Below are positions 9,317 through 17,644 of a DNA stretch of 64,000 nucleotides, piece after piece (the stretch's first letter is position 1; every line of letters starts with the position of its first letter). Source of the stretch: Flavobacteriaceae bacterium NBU2977 (GTDB taxonomy: Bacteria > Bacteroidota > Bacteroidia > Flavobacteriales > Flavobacteriaceae); assembly GCA_019931105.1 (NCBI GenBank), contig JAIOUW010000001.1:1240001-1304000 (forward strand). The letters run 5' to 3'. The notes beneath the pieces are model-generated. The model was not told where the DNA came from. It saw only the letters and a program-made list of their open reading frames with translations, and made no database searches. A program made the translations under genes and the position numbers.

Positions 9317-10107
9317 CGTCCCAGGCAATATAAGATCCCGCCGAGTAAGTGTTTTTTGAAGTCAGGGTCGTCATAGGCTTCATGCGTATGGCCCAACCCC
9401 GTGTAAAAGGCGCGACCCCCATCAAACTCGTGATACCAGGCAATAGGGTGATTACCATTATTTTCGCCACCTTCATAACTACTTTCATCCAGTTTCATGA
9501 TGACGTTCAAATCCGGATTAATGTCCTTATAGTTATACCATTCGTCAAAATGCATCCATGTATCCCCTAAATGTTGTGTTGCGGCGTGGGTTCTGTCCAC
9601 CACATCGATTTTGGCTTCCTGTTGTTTTGGATGGCTCAAAAAATAGGCGCCGACCAACTTATTGTACCATGGCCATTCATATTCAGTATCGGCCGCGGCA
9701 TGTACGCCCAAGAAATTGCCTCCACCTTTAATATACCTCTCAAAGGCCTCTTCCTGTTCGGTTCCCAAAACATCTTGTGTAGTGCTCAAGAAGATTACAA
9801 GGTCGTACTTTTTTAAATTGTTGCTATTGAACGCCAAGGAGTCTTCGGTATGGCTCACCACAAATTTGTTCTGAAGGCCCAAAGCCTTTATAGTTTCAAC
9901 CCCTTTTTCAATTGATTTATGGCGATATCCGTTCGTCTTGGTATAGACCAATACCAAATCGGTATCCATTTGCAATAGAGAGTTTGGAATTTTCACGACC
10001 GCTTCTTGTTTGGGTACCGTAACCTCCTGCTCTACCTTGCTGGCCCCGCATGCAACGAGTAGCATAAAAAATAGCGCGATAAAGGTATTCTTTAGAAATA
10101 TGCACAT
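9313..10107 (-). CDS. ThuA-domain lipoprotein
   Basis: 264 residues from the ATG at 10107: MCIFLKNTFIALFFMLLVAC, a lipoprotein signal with Cys at residue 20. A longer in-frame start (10173) would overlap the regulator upstream and hide the signal, so the shorter start is chosen. The ThuA-like fold is shown by LVLVYTKTNGYRHKSIEKG, the glutamine-amidotransferase-like core NFLGVHAAADTEYEWPWY (about residues 137-154), and HPIAWYHEFDGGRAFYTGLGHTHEAY near the end. ThuA proteins occur in sugar and trehalose utilisation, but in Bacteroidetes they are common surface proteins of unsettled function. It overlaps the 3' end of the DUF1460 gene by 4 bp, tail to tail. Confidence 0.88.
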   Translation of the reverse strand: MCIFLKNTFIALFFMLLVACGASKVEQEVTVPKQEAVVKIPNSLLQMDTDLVLVYTKTNGYRHKSIEKGVETIKALGLQNKFVVSHTEDSLAFNSNNLKKYDLVIFLSTTQDVLGTEQEEAFERYIKGGGNFLGVHAAADTEYEWPWYNKLVGAYFLSHPKQQEAKIDVVDRTHAATQHLGDTWMHFDEWYNYKDINPDLNVIMKLDESSYEGGENNGNHPIAWYHEFDGGRAFYTGLGHTHEAYDDPDFKKHLLGGILYCLGR

Positions 10108-10162
10108 ACCAAAATGGTTGATTGAACTGATTTTATTGCTTACCCAATTACTGAAAAAGAAA

Positions 10163-11050
10163 TTAATTGACAATGGACATTACATACTTTTTTGGCGTCG
10201 TGCCATACTTTTTCTTGAAGGCCGCGATAAAATGGCTCGAAGTGCTATATCCGACCTTGAGGCCAATTTCATTGACGTTGTATTTGCCCGCCTCCAACAG
10301 CTTACGGGCGTGTTCCATCTTATAATCGAACAAAAAGCCATACACCGAATCACCATAAATTTGTTTGAATCCTTCCTTAAGTTTTTTTAGAGGGAGGCCT
10401 ATTTCCTTTGATAACTGCGCTAATGTCGGAGGTTCGATCATTCTTGAAATCATGATTTCCTTGGCCTGTCGAATTCGCCTAACATTGTCCTCATCCACTA
10501 AAAACGGACATTGTTCCATATCGGCATCGGTGCTTTTATTAAAATAGAGCGAAATCAATTCATAAACTTTGCCTTTGATGTAAAGCTCTTTGACCGAAGG
10601 ATGCAATACATAATTCATCATTTGGCTAAGTACGACCGCAATTGCAGGAGAAACACCTTCTTGCGAATAATATTTTTTCTCTTTGTTCTCCGGATTTAAA
10701 AAAGGAATATAATCGGCTTCCTTTGAAAAAAGTGAATGAAATTTTCGAATGGTCATTATTACCGAGACCACCCATGAATTTGGGTAAAGTTCTAGGTTCA
10801 TTGGCAAATTCAATTTTGTATTGTACAACAACAAAGAATTTTCTTCACTTACGTCAAGCGCATACCTGCCATCATTGAATATAAACTTGGCCCGGCCCTT
10901 GAGGCAAAAATGAAATTGAATAAAAGAACTATCTACGTCTTTGGCAACTTTCTGTATTTCAGAACCATCGTTCTGAATTTTTACAACAAAGAATCCTTCT
11001 TCGATAAGCATCTCATCAAATGAACCTTCAGCGACATTTTTTTTATCCAT
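10163..11050 (-). CDS. AraC-family transcriptional regulator next to hemA
   Basis: 295 residues. The N-terminal two thirds form an AraC-type sensing region (IQFHFCLKGRAKFIFNDGRYAL is cupin-like). The C-terminus (about residues 200-295) has the two helix-turn-helix motifs of AraC proteins: PTLAQLSKEIGLPLKKLKEGFKQ and VNEIGLKVGYSTSSHFIAAFKKKYGTTPKKY. It is transcribed away from hemA, which suggests it regulates the heme cluster or itself. A perfect 9-3-9 bp palindrome lies 24 bp upstream of its start codon. No metal-binding or porphyrin-binding motif is obvious, so the signal sensed is unknown. Confidence 0.9.
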   Translation of the reverse strand: MDKKNVAEGSFDEMLIEEGFFVVKIQNDGSEIQKVAKDVDSSFIQFHFCLKGRAKFIFNDGRYALDVSEENSLLLYNTKLNLPMNLELYPNSWVVSVIMTIRKFHSLFSKEADYIPFLNPENKEKKYYSQEGVSPAIAVVLSQMMNYVLHPSVKELYIKGKVYELISLYFNKSTDADMEQCPFLVDEDNVRRIRQAKEIMISRMIEPPTLAQLSKEIGLPLKKLKEGFKQIYGDSVYGFLFDYKMEHARKLLEAGKYNVNEIGLKVGYSTSSHFIAAFKKKYGTTPKKYVMSIVN

Positions 11051-11073
11051 TCCTACACTTGTTTTTCAATTTC

Positions 11074-11094
11074 TATTTAGAAACGTTCTAAATA
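11074..11094. promoter_or_regulatory. Palindromic operator between the AraC regulator and hemA
   Basis: Perfect inverted repeat: TATTTAGAA (11074-11082), spacer ACG, TTCTAAATA (11086-11094). It lies 24 bp upstream of the regulator start and about 110 bp upstream of the hemA promoter. A near copy (16 of 18 arm positions) is found upstream of sufA at 34541-34561. The symmetry suits a dimeric repressor more than the direct-repeat sites usual for AraC proteins; an iron-responsive Fur- or DtxR-like protein is a reasonable guess, not shown by the sequence. Confidence 0.6.
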
Positions 11095-11201
11095 AAAATG
11101 TTCCAATACCCAATATTTGCTATAAATTTATCGTTTTTTAATTACATCATGTCGAAAATAACGCCAAAAGTCCTTATTCGACACTTATTGTTCCTCTAGC
11201 G

Positions 11202-11233
11202 TTGTTTTTATAGCAATATTGCATTTATTTTTG
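11202..11233 (+). promoter_or_regulatory. hemA promoter (TTG, 21 bp, TATTTTTG)
   Basis: TTG at 11202-11204 and TATTTTTG at 11226-11233 (perfect TAnnTTTG) are 21 bp apart, the spacing of Bacteroidetes -33/-7 promoters. Transcription would begin near 11240, about 13 nt before the hemA ATG at 11253. Confidence 0.6.
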
Positions 11234-11252
11234 CCATCGTTCGAAACAGCAG

Positions 11253-12509
11253 ATGAAAGATTACCATATTTCGAAACACAGTTCGTTCTATACCATAGGT
11301 CTCAGCTATAAAAAGGCCGATGCCCAGGTGCGAGGCGAATTCAGTCTTGATGAAACCGGTATGGAAAACATATTGGTTCAGGCCAAAGCACTTGATATTG
11401 ACGGTCTTTTGGTCACATCGACATGTAACCGCACCGAGTTGCACGGTTTCGCGCAACACCCCTTCCAATTGATAAAACTGCTCTGCGACAATACCAAAGG
11501 CACGATCGAAGCATTTCAAGAAGTGGCCTACGTGTACAAGAACAATGATGCCATCGATCATTTGTTTCGTGTGGGTACCGGTCTCGATAGCCAAATTCTT
11601 GGCGATTTCGAGATCATAAGCCAACTGCGTCAAAGTTTTAACCGTTCTAAAAAACACGATATTGCCAATCCGTTTATCGAGCGATTATGTAATTCGGTCA
11701 TTCAGGCAAGCAAACGGATCAAAAACGAGACCGAAATTTCATCGGGTGCCACTTCGGTAGCCTTTGCCTCTGTACAATATATACTTAATAACGTTCCTGA
11801 AATCTCTGAAAAGAACATTTTGCTTTTTGGAACGGGAAAAATCGGCAGAAATACTTGTGAGAACCTTATCAAGCACACCAGAAATCCACACATAACCTTG
11901 ATCAACCGCACCAAGGACAAGGCCGAAAAAATAGCGGGAAAGTTCAATCTTACGGTTAAAAACTTTGGTGATCTTCAGACCGAAATACGCTCGGCAGATG
12001 TTCTCATCGTTGCAACCGGGGCGCAAACGCCGACGATATCGAAAGAATTGATCCATACCAAAAAGCCCTTGCTGATATTGGATTTATCGGTACCCAAGAA
12101 TGTTTCCGATGACATAACGGACCTAGACCACGTCACTGTTGTTCATCTCGACCATTTATCGCAGATTACCGATGAGACCCTGGAACGGCGTAAACGGCAC
12201 ATCCCCCAGGCAGAAACAATTATTGAAGATATAAAAAGTGATTTCCTTCAATGGTTGGAGACCCGAAAATTCGCTCCGATCATTAAAGCCCTAAAAAAGA
12301 AATTAAAGACACTTAAGGATGAAGAACTGGACTACCAGTCAAAAAGAAATGCAGACTTCGACCCCGAACATGCAGATGTCGTCTCGAACCGTATCATCCA
12401 AAAAATCACCAAACAATTTGCCAACCATTTGAAGGATGCGTCTACCGATGCCGATGACAGTCTCGAGCTCATTCAAAAAGTCTTTCAACTCGAAGTGAAT
12501 TCGCAATGA
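11253..12509 (+). CDS. hemA: Glutamyl-tRNA reductase
   Basis: 418 residues. It reduces glutamyl-tRNA to glutamate-1-semialdehyde with NADPH, the first committed step of the C5 route to heme. The catalytic Cys is in VTSTCNRTELHGF (about residues 54-66); the conserved LDSQILGDFEIISQLRQSF follows; the NADPH-binding site is LLFGTGKIGRNTCENL (about 190-205). The C-terminal dimerisation helix region is present. Length is normal. The hemCD start overlaps its last codons by 4 bp (ATGA), so the two are translationally coupled. It heads the heme cluster under a clear promoter. HemL, the next enzyme, is not encoded in this window. Confidence 0.97.
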   Translation: MKDYHISKHSSFYTIGLSYKKADAQVRGEFSLDETGMENILVQAKALDIDGLLVTSTCNRTELHGFAQHPFQLIKLLCDNTKGTIEAFQEVAYVYKNNDAIDHLFRVGTGLDSQILGDFEIISQLRQSFNRSKKHDIANPFIERLCNSVIQASKRIKNETEISSGATSVAFASVQYILNNVPEISEKNILLFGTGKIGRNTCENLIKHTRNPHITLINRTKDKAEKIAGKFNLTVKNFGDLQTEIRSADVLIVATGAQTPTISKELIHTKKPLLILDLSVPKNVSDDITDLDHVTVVHLDHLSQITDETLERRKRHIPQAETIIEDIKSDFLQWLETRKFAPIIKALKKKLKTLKDEELDYQSKRNADFDPEHADVVSNRIIQKITKQFANHLKDASTDADDSLELIQKVFQLEVNSQ

Positions 12510-14083
12510 ACAAAGTCATCCGCATAGGTACCCGCGATAGTGAATTGGCGCTATGGCAGGCGAATACCGTAAAATCGAAATTAGAGGCCTTGGGCCATCA
12601 AGCCGAATTGGTGCCCGTTAAATCTACCGGTGACCTAGTATTGGACAGACCACTTTATGAACTTGGAATTACAGGGATTTTTACCAAGACTTTAGACATT
12701 GCCCTATTGGAAGGAACGATCGACATTGCCGTACATTCGTTAAAGGACGTACCGACCCTTCTTCCCAAAGGCATCGTTCAGGCCGCCGTACTCGAAAGGG
12801 GAAATTATTACGACATACTGGCCTACAAGCACAATCAAGAATTTTTGGCGCAACGGGAAGCTACCATTGCCACAGGAAGCCTTCGCAGAAAGGCACAATG
12901 GCTCAATCGCTATCCGAGCCATACCGTGGTCGATCTAAGGGGCAACGTAAACAGCCGTATCGAGAAGCTGGCCGAGAATGATTGGAACGGGGCCATTTTC
13001 GCCGCCGCCGGACTTCAACGTATCGGTATCGAACCCGAAAATACGATCGGCCTTACTTGGATGATTCCCGCACCGGGCCAAGGAGCGGTCATGGTCGTTG
13101 CTCTCGAAAAAGACAAAGAAACGCTCGAAGCATGTGTTGCCCTTAACCATAAAGAAACCGAAATATGCACCAGCGTAGAGCGTAGGTTTTTAAACATTCT
13201 TGAAGGCGGCTGTACAGCACCGATAGGCGCACTGGCCACTATAGAAGGTGAAGAAATGACCCTCAATGGTGTGTTGCTCAGCAAGGACGGCAAAAAGAAA
13301 TTGGAGGTCGTCAAAACAATGCCCCTGGCAAAATCAGATGATTTGGCCCAAATCTGTGCAGAAAGCATTTTAAGCCGTGGAGGACGAAGGTTGATGAAAG
13401 ACCTACAAGCACCGAACGTGGCCCCCTCTGTCTTTTCAACTAAAAAATTGACCGCCGATCAACTACAATTATTCAATGCCCATACTCGCGTAGCTTCTGA
13501 AGATTTTATAAAAACCAGCCCTTCAAGAATTGCGCCTGCCTTATTAAAGTCCCCAATCGAAAATGTAATCATCACGAGCCAAAATGCGGTTGAGTCTTTA
13601 TTAAAAAGTAGTGCGGCGAACTCCTTAAAGTTCAAGAACATCTATTGTGTCGGTCGGCGCACCAAGCGTTTGATCGAATCACGTATCGGCCCGGTAAAAT
13701 ATGTTGCAAGCAATGCCCAAAAATTGGCGGAATACCTCGTAGAATTTATGGAAGGGCTCGAAGCCACTTATTTCTGTGGTAACCGCAGATTGGATGAATT
13801 GCCCGATATTTTTGAAAAAAATAGCATAACGCTTAATGAAGTGGAAGCCTATAGCACCAAACTCGTTCCGACAAAAGTACCCGAAGAAGTAAAGGCAGTA
13901 TTGTTCTTTAGCCCTACCGGAGTAGAAAGTTACCTCATCGATAATAAACGAGATGTAACGGCATACTGTATAGGAGAAACCACGGCCCAAGCCGCCAGAA
14001 AATACTTTACCATGGTTCAGGTAGCCAAAATACCGACCGTTGAAAGTGTAATCGATTTGGTGAATATGGATTATGGTGAATAG
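12506..14083 (+). CDS. hemC: HemC-HemD fusion: hydroxymethylbilane synthase / uroporphyrinogen-III synthase
   Basis: 525 residues joining two enzymes. Residues 1 to about 302 are porphobilinogen deaminase: IRIGTRDSELALWQA, HSLKDVPTLLP, GSLRRKAQWL, DLRGNVNSR, and GGCTAPIGA, whose Cys holds the dipyrromethane cofactor. Residues about 310-525 are a diverged HemD: IITSQNAVESLL, YCVGRRTKRLIE, FFSPTGVESYL and CIGETTAQAAR are its usual landmarks. Together they turn four porphobilinogens into uroporphyrinogen III, and the fusion would pass the unstable hydroxymethylbilane straight on. The stop codon TAG (14081-14083) lies in a heptamer-repeat remnant, so the original C-terminus may have differed slightly. 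Confidence 0.95.
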   Translation: MNKVIRIGTRDSELALWQANTVKSKLEALGHQAELVPVKSTGDLVLDRPLYELGITGIFTKTLDIALLEGTIDIAVHSLKDVPTLLPKGIVQAAVLERGNYYDILAYKHNQEFLAQREATIATGSLRRKAQWLNRYPSHTVVDLRGNVNSRIEKLAENDWNGAIFAAAGLQRIGIEPENTIGLTWMIPAPGQGAVMVVALEKDKETLEACVALNHKETEICTSVERRFLNILEGGCTAPIGALATIEGEEMTLNGVLLSKDGKKKLEVVKTMPLAKSDDLAQICAESILSRGGRRLMKDLQAPNVAPSVFSTKKLTADQLQLFNAHTRVASEDFIKTSPSRIAPALLKSPIENVIITSQNAVESLLKSSAANSLKFKNIYCVGRRTKRLIESRIGPVKYVASNAQKLAEYLVEFMEGLEATYFCGNRRLDELPDIFEKNSITLNEVEAYSTKLVPTKVPEEVKAVLFFSPTGVESYLIDNKRDVTAYCIGETTAQAARKYFTMVQVAKIPTVESVIDLVNMDYGE

Positions 14084-14104
14084 CCGTTGGCTGTTAGCTG
14101 TTGG
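14081..14104 (-). repeat. Degenerate heptamer array, left flank of the IVS cassette
   Basis: Read on the minus strand this is CCAACAG CTAACAG CCAACGG CTA, three degenerate copies of a CYAAYRG heptamer. The array on the other side of the IVS-type gene (14492-14531) is CCAATAG repeated on the plus strand. The two arrays therefore flank the gene in inverted orientation, like the ends of a mobile unit. The TAG stop of hemCD is inside this repeat. Confidence 0.5.
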
Positions 14105-14125
14105 AGTTTGGTTGAAAAATAAAAT

Positions 14126-14482
14126 ATGAGGGATTTTAGAAAACTTGATATTTGGAAGAACGGTATTCAAATCGTCAAGGAGATTTATGAATTGTCCGAT
14201 AAATTACCTTCAAACGAAAAGTTTGGATTGCGAAGCCAAATTACAAGGGCGGCTGTTTCCGTTCCGTCAAATATCGCCGATGGATGTAGCAGGAATAGTG
14301 AAATCGAGTTCAAGCGATTTTAAGAAATTGCAATCGGCTCACTTTTTGAAGTAGAAACACAATTAATTATAACCGAAGAACTAGATTTCATTTCAAAAAA
14401 GGATTTACAGGATATATTTAAGCTTCTCGATAAAGAAGCAAAAATGATCAACAGCCTAATCAGTGAAATAAAATATAGCTAA
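14126..14482 (+). pseudogene. IVS-type four-helix-bundle protein (S23 family), broken by one in-frame stop
   Basis: The frame from ATG 14126 reads MRDFRKLDIWKNGIQIVKEIYELSDKLP, then FGLRSQITRAAVSVPSNIADGCSRNSEIEFKRF, then TAA at 14321-14323. The same frame continues without shift as EIAIGSLFEVETQLIITEEL to a second stop at 14480-14482. The family has Leu at the stop position (FLxIAxGS...E), so a TTA-to-TAA change explains the break. The full length would be 118 residues, normal for these proteins, first known from intervening sequences in 23S rRNA genes. Function is unknown. It sits between hemCD and hemE, flanked by inverted heptamer arrays. A real nonsense mutation is more likely than a sequencing error, but reads should confirm it. 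Confidence 0.85.
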
Positions 14483-14491
14483 CACCCAAAG

Positions 14492-14531
14492 GCCAATAGC
14501 CAATAGCCAATAGCCAATAGCCAATAGCCAA
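14492..14531 (+). repeat. GCCAATA heptamer tandem repeat, five copies, directly before hemE
   Basis: Five exact copies of GCCAATA (14492-14526) and a partial sixth end 2 bp before the hemE ATG (14534). The array occupies the place where ribosomes bind. A unit count that changes by slippage would shift the leader by 7 bp per event and might tune hemE translation; that is inference. It is the right flank of the IVS cassette, inverted relative to the array at 14081-14104. Confidence 0.8.
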
Positions 14532-14533
14532 AT

Positions 14534-15559
14534 ATGATCAAAAACGACTTATTCCTTAGGGCCTTGAAAGGCGAAACCGTAGACCGGCCTCCCGTATGGA
14601 TGATGCGCCAAGCGGGCAGATATCTCCCCGAGTTCATGAAAATAAAGGAGCAATACGATTTCTTTACCCGTTGCCAAACGCCTGAACTCGCTTCCGAGAT
14701 TACCGTACAGCCTATCCGTCGATTCGGCATGGATGCCGCCATATTGTTTTCCGATATCCTGGTCATCCCTCAGGCCATGAACATCGAGGTACAGATGAAG
14801 CCAAATTTCGGCCCGTACCTGCCTAATCCGATCCGCTCGAAAAGTGACTTGAACTCCGTTATTGTTCCCGATATCGACGATTCGCTCGATTATGTGATGC
14901 AGGCCATTAAGGCGACCAAGGAGAAGTTGAACGACGAGGTGCCGTTGATCGGTTTTGCAGGTTCTCCATGGACGATTTTATGCTATTGTGTGCAAGGTCA
15001 GGGCAGCAAGACCTTTGACAAGGCCAAAGAACTGTGTTTTACACAACCTGCCGTTGCCCACGAACTGTTACAGAAAATCACCGACACCACGATTGCCTAT
15101 TTAAAGGCCAAGGTCAAGGCTGGCGTAAACGCCGTGCAGGTATTCGATTCGTGGGGAGGTATGCTTTCTCCCGTCGATTATCAAGAGTTCTCATTCCAAT
15201 ACATGCAACAGATAATTGATGCCCTAAAAGATGAAACGCCCGTAATCGTCTTCGGAAAGGGTTGTTGGTTCGCTTTGGGAGATATGGCCCGGTCGGGAGC
15301 TTCGGCCCTTGGTATCGATTGGACCTGTTCGGCGCGAAATGCCCGTTACCTCTCCGGTGGAAAGATAACACTTCAGGGCAATTTCGATCCGGCACGGTTA
15401 CTTTCGCCTCCCTCAGAAATCAAAAAGATGGTCGTGCAAATGATCCATGAATTCGGCAAGGATAATTATGTCGTCAATCTCGGGCACGGTATTCTGCCGA
15501 ACGTTCCCGTTGAAAATGCAAAAGCCTTTATCGATGCGGTAAAGGAATACGCTCCCTAA
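14534..15559 (+). CDS. hemE: Uroporphyrinogen decarboxylase
   Basis: 341 residues. It removes four carboxyl groups from uroporphyrinogen III to give coproporphyrinogen III in the cytosol. The N-terminal signature [17 protein letters not shown] (about residues 18-34) contains the substrate-binding Arg residues; further landmarks are [13 protein letters not shown] with the key Asp, [23 protein letters not shown] and [15 protein letters not shown] near the end. Length is normal. The start follows the heptamer array by 2 bp and no Shine-Dalgarno sequence is evident. Next in the cluster come a GNAT gene and hemF. Confidence 0.97.
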   Translation: MIKNDLFLRALKGETVDRPPVWMMRQAGRYLPEFMKIKEQYDFFTRCQTPELASEITVQPIRRFGMDAAILFSDILVIPQAMNIEVQMKPNFGPYLPNPIRSKSDLNSVIVPDIDDSLDYVMQAIKATKEKLNDEVPLIGFAGSPWTILCYCVQGQGSKTFDKAKELCFTQPAVAHELLQKITDTTIAYLKAKVKAGVNAVQVFDSWGGMLSPVDYQEFSFQYMQQIIDALKDETPVIVFGKGCWFALGDMARSGASALGIDWTCSARNARYLSGGKITLQGNFDPARLLSPPSEIKKMVVQMIHEFGKDNYVVNLGHGILPNVPVENAKAFIDAVKEYAP

Positions 15560-15590
15560 TTTCCAAAATGGGGCTGAAATCCGAGAACGT

Positions 15591-16121
15591 ATGTTAGTTG
15601 AGTTTGAAGAATATCTAATCGACGCTATACATGAAAAATATGCTTGGCGTATCTGCGATTTTGTCGTCTCGAACGCCGAGCGATTGAAACGATACTTTCC
15701 GAAGACGTTGGAACAAAATTTAACGCCCGACCTGTCAAAATATTTCGTCGAGAAAAAGCTCAAACAATATAAAAGTCAAGAAGAACTCGTTTTTGTTCTG
15801 AAAGAAAAAGAAAACCGTACCGTAATCGGATTGGTCTATATCAAGAAAATCGATTGGAAAGTCAAGGAGGCCGAGCTCGCCTACTGTATTGGCTATCAAT
15901 ATGAGGGCAAAGGGTATATGACCGAGTCAGTGCGATGGCTTTCCGATTATGCCTTTACCGAATTGAATCTTCGAACCCTTAAATTAATCGTCCATAAATC
16001 CAATTTTGGGAGTATCAAGGTTGCTGAAAAATGTGGGTATCTTTGGAAAAGAACATTATTCAACGAACATAAACCCCCGAATGAGAGTCCTTTGGACATG
16101 GAACTATACGAACGCACATGA
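15591..16121 (+). CDS. GNAT-family N-acetyltransferase (RimJ/RimL type)
   Basis: 176 residues. The GNAT core is visible as TVIGLVYIKKIDWKVKEAELAYCIGYQYEGKGYMTESVRWLSDYAF (about residues 79-124) with the acetyl-CoA pyrophosphate loop Q-Y-E-G-K-G-Y, and LKLIVHKSNFGSIKVAEKCGYLWKR (about 131-155). The layout is like ribosomal-protein or amino-acid acetyltransferases of the RimJ/RimL group. Its stop overlaps the hemF start by 4 bp, so it is part of the heme transcription unit. A role in heme synthesis is not implied by the sequence; the substrate is unknown. Confidence 0.88.
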   Translation: MLVEFEEYLIDAIHEKYAWRICDFVVSNAERLKRYFPKTLEQNLTPDLSKYFVEKKLKQYKSQEELVFVLKEKENRTVIGLVYIKKIDWKVKEAELAYCIGYQYEGKGYMTESVRWLSDYAFTELNLRTLKLIVHKSNFGSIKVAEKCGYLWKRTLFNEHKPPNESPLDMELYERT

Positions 16122-17020
16122 AAGACCGGTTCTACACTTACATTCAAGACCTACAGAACGTGATTACCTCAAAACTTGAGAAAATCGATGGTGCTGCCCG
16201 ATTTCAAGAAGACATTTGGAAACGACCGGAAGGCGGGGGAGGCAGAACACGTGTCATCGAAAACGGAAACGTATTCGAAAAGGGCGGGGTCAATATTTCT
16301 GCGGTACACGGGGCACTCCCTGAAAGCATGCAAAAGTATTTTGGGGTCAAAGATGCCGATTTTTTTGCCTGCGGATTGAGCTTGGTCGTTCATCCGAAGA
16401 ATCCGATGGTACCGACCGTACATGCCAATTGGCGTTATTTTGAAATGTATGATAAGACCGGAAATATCGTTGACCAGTGGTTCGGCGGAGGGCAAGATTT
16501 AACGCCTTATTATCTCTTTGATGAAGATGCCGTTCATTTTCATTCTGTTTGTAAAAAGGCATGCGACACCCATAATCCTGACTTTTACCCCACCTATAAA
16601 AAAAGGTGTGACGCATATTTTTGGAACGCACATCGCGACGAAGCAAGGGGAATCGGAGGGTTGTTTTTTGACTATTGTAAAGAAACCGAAGAATTATCTA
16701 TGGATGGCTGGTACGTATTCGTTACAGAAGTGGGTGACAGCTTTTTGGAAGCCTACGCTCCTATTGTAGAAAAGCGAAAACACCTGCCCTATTCCAAAGA
16801 AAATCGCGAATGGCAGGAAATCAGAAGAGGACGCTACGTCGAATTTAATCTAGTGCACGATAAGGGCACCCTGTTCGGCTTGAAGACCAATGGCCGTATC
16901 GAAAGCATTTTGATGAGCCTTCCGCCCCATGTACAATGGCGTTATGATTACCATCCTGAAAAGGGGAGTGAAGAGGAGCGATTAGTGCAAGTATTGCGAA
17001 ATCCGATGGAATGGGTATAA
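16118..17020 (+). CDS. hemF: Oxygen-dependent coproporphyrinogen III oxidase
   Basis: 300 residues. It oxidatively decarboxylates coproporphyrinogen III to protoporphyrinogen IX using O2. Signatures: FQEDIWKRPEGGGGRTRVIENG near the N-terminus, GLSLVVHPKNPMVPTVHANWRYFE (about residues 84-107), WFGGGQDLTPYYLF, RGIGGLFFDY, and the C-terminal RRGRYVEFNLVHDKGTLFGLKTNGRIESILMSLPP. All are intact and length is typical. The start overlaps the GNAT stop; the end overlaps the next lipoprotein start by 10 bp. Use of HemF marks this step as aerobic; no HemN is in the window. Confidence 0.97.
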   Translation: MKDRFYTYIQDLQNVITSKLEKIDGAARFQEDIWKRPEGGGGRTRVIENGNVFEKGGVNISAVHGALPESMQKYFGVKDADFFACGLSLVVHPKNPMVPTVHANWRYFEMYDKTGNIVDQWFGGGQDLTPYYLFDEDAVHFHSVCKKACDTHNPDFYPTYKKRCDAYFWNAHRDEARGIGGLFFDYCKETEELSMDGWYVFVTEVGDSFLEAYAPIVEKRKHLPYSKENREWQEIRRGRYVEFNLVHDKGTLFGLKTNGRIESILMSLPPHVQWRYDYHPEKGSEEERLVQVLRNPMEWV

Positions 17021-17634
17021 ACAAAGCTTTTTTTTTCGCTCTACTGATATTTGGTTGCACTTCCAAAAAATCTAAAAGCGATATCGATATCACCTTTACG
17101 CCTGACACCCTAAATGTCGGTTATACGTATTGGTGGCCAGAATCAGGGCCTTTTATCGGCGAATGTGGCAACGAACTTTCACTGGTCTTTACCGGGTCGA
17201 TCAAGGCCTTGAAAGAACCCAACGACGACCCGGGGCCATTATATACTTCGCAAGAAGGAATTATCGAAATCGATAGGGTATTCAAGATCAAAGCATTGGG
17301 CGAGAATACATATGCCAATCAAAAATTCATGGTGACCGATTGTTTTCATGGCCTAGGGTTAAATATAGGCGATCAGGTCATTGTCTTTTGTTATGATTAT
17401 GAGGGTGGTTACAGTATTCCTGGAGGAAAATCCATACTAAAAGTTACGTCGCTAGATGACCCCTTGGTCGAATCGATTAAAAAATACATCGATTCAAATC
17501 AAGATCCGAGGGTTTTGCAAGAAGATATTACTTTGTGGACGGACAAAGAGATGGGTTCGGCCGTAGAAAAAATAAGTGCCTGTCATGAAGAAATGAGTTC
17601 TATGAACAATACCCATATTGACATTAATAATTAA
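17011..17634 (+). CDS. Lipoprotein of unknown function inside the heme cluster
   Basis: 207 residues. MGINKAFFFALLIFGCTSKK is a short lipoprotein signal with Cys at residue 16. The mature part has paired cysteines (FIGECGNELSLVF, VTDCFHGLGL, VFCYDYEGGY, KISACHEEM) and a beta-rich look: ECGNELSLVFTG suggests a TIMP/netrin-like fold, but this is only an impression. It overlaps hemF by 10 bp and ends 10 bp before hemB, so it is cotranscribed with the heme genes. A periplasmic lipoprotein in a cytosolic pathway operon is odd. I recognise no defined family. Confidence 0.7.
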   Translation: MGINKAFFFALLIFGCTSKKSKSDIDITFTPDTLNVGYTYWWPESGPFIGECGNELSLVFTGSIKALKEPNDDPGPLYTSQEGIIEIDRVFKIKALGENTYANQKFMVTDCFHGLGLNIGDQVIVFCYDYEGGYSIPGGKSILKVTSLDDPLVESIKKYIDSNQDPRVLQEDITLWTDKEMGSAVEKISACHEEMSSMNNTHIDINN

Positions 17635-17644
17635 CTTTATCCGT

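Noticed and set aside
10108-10173. Longer start of the ThuA gene
   Set aside because: The extension overlaps the AraC gene and masks a lipoprotein signal beginning at 10107.
14492-14531. CRISPR-like repeat array
   Set aside because: Units are 7 bp and directly adjacent without spacers, so this is a simple tandem repeat.
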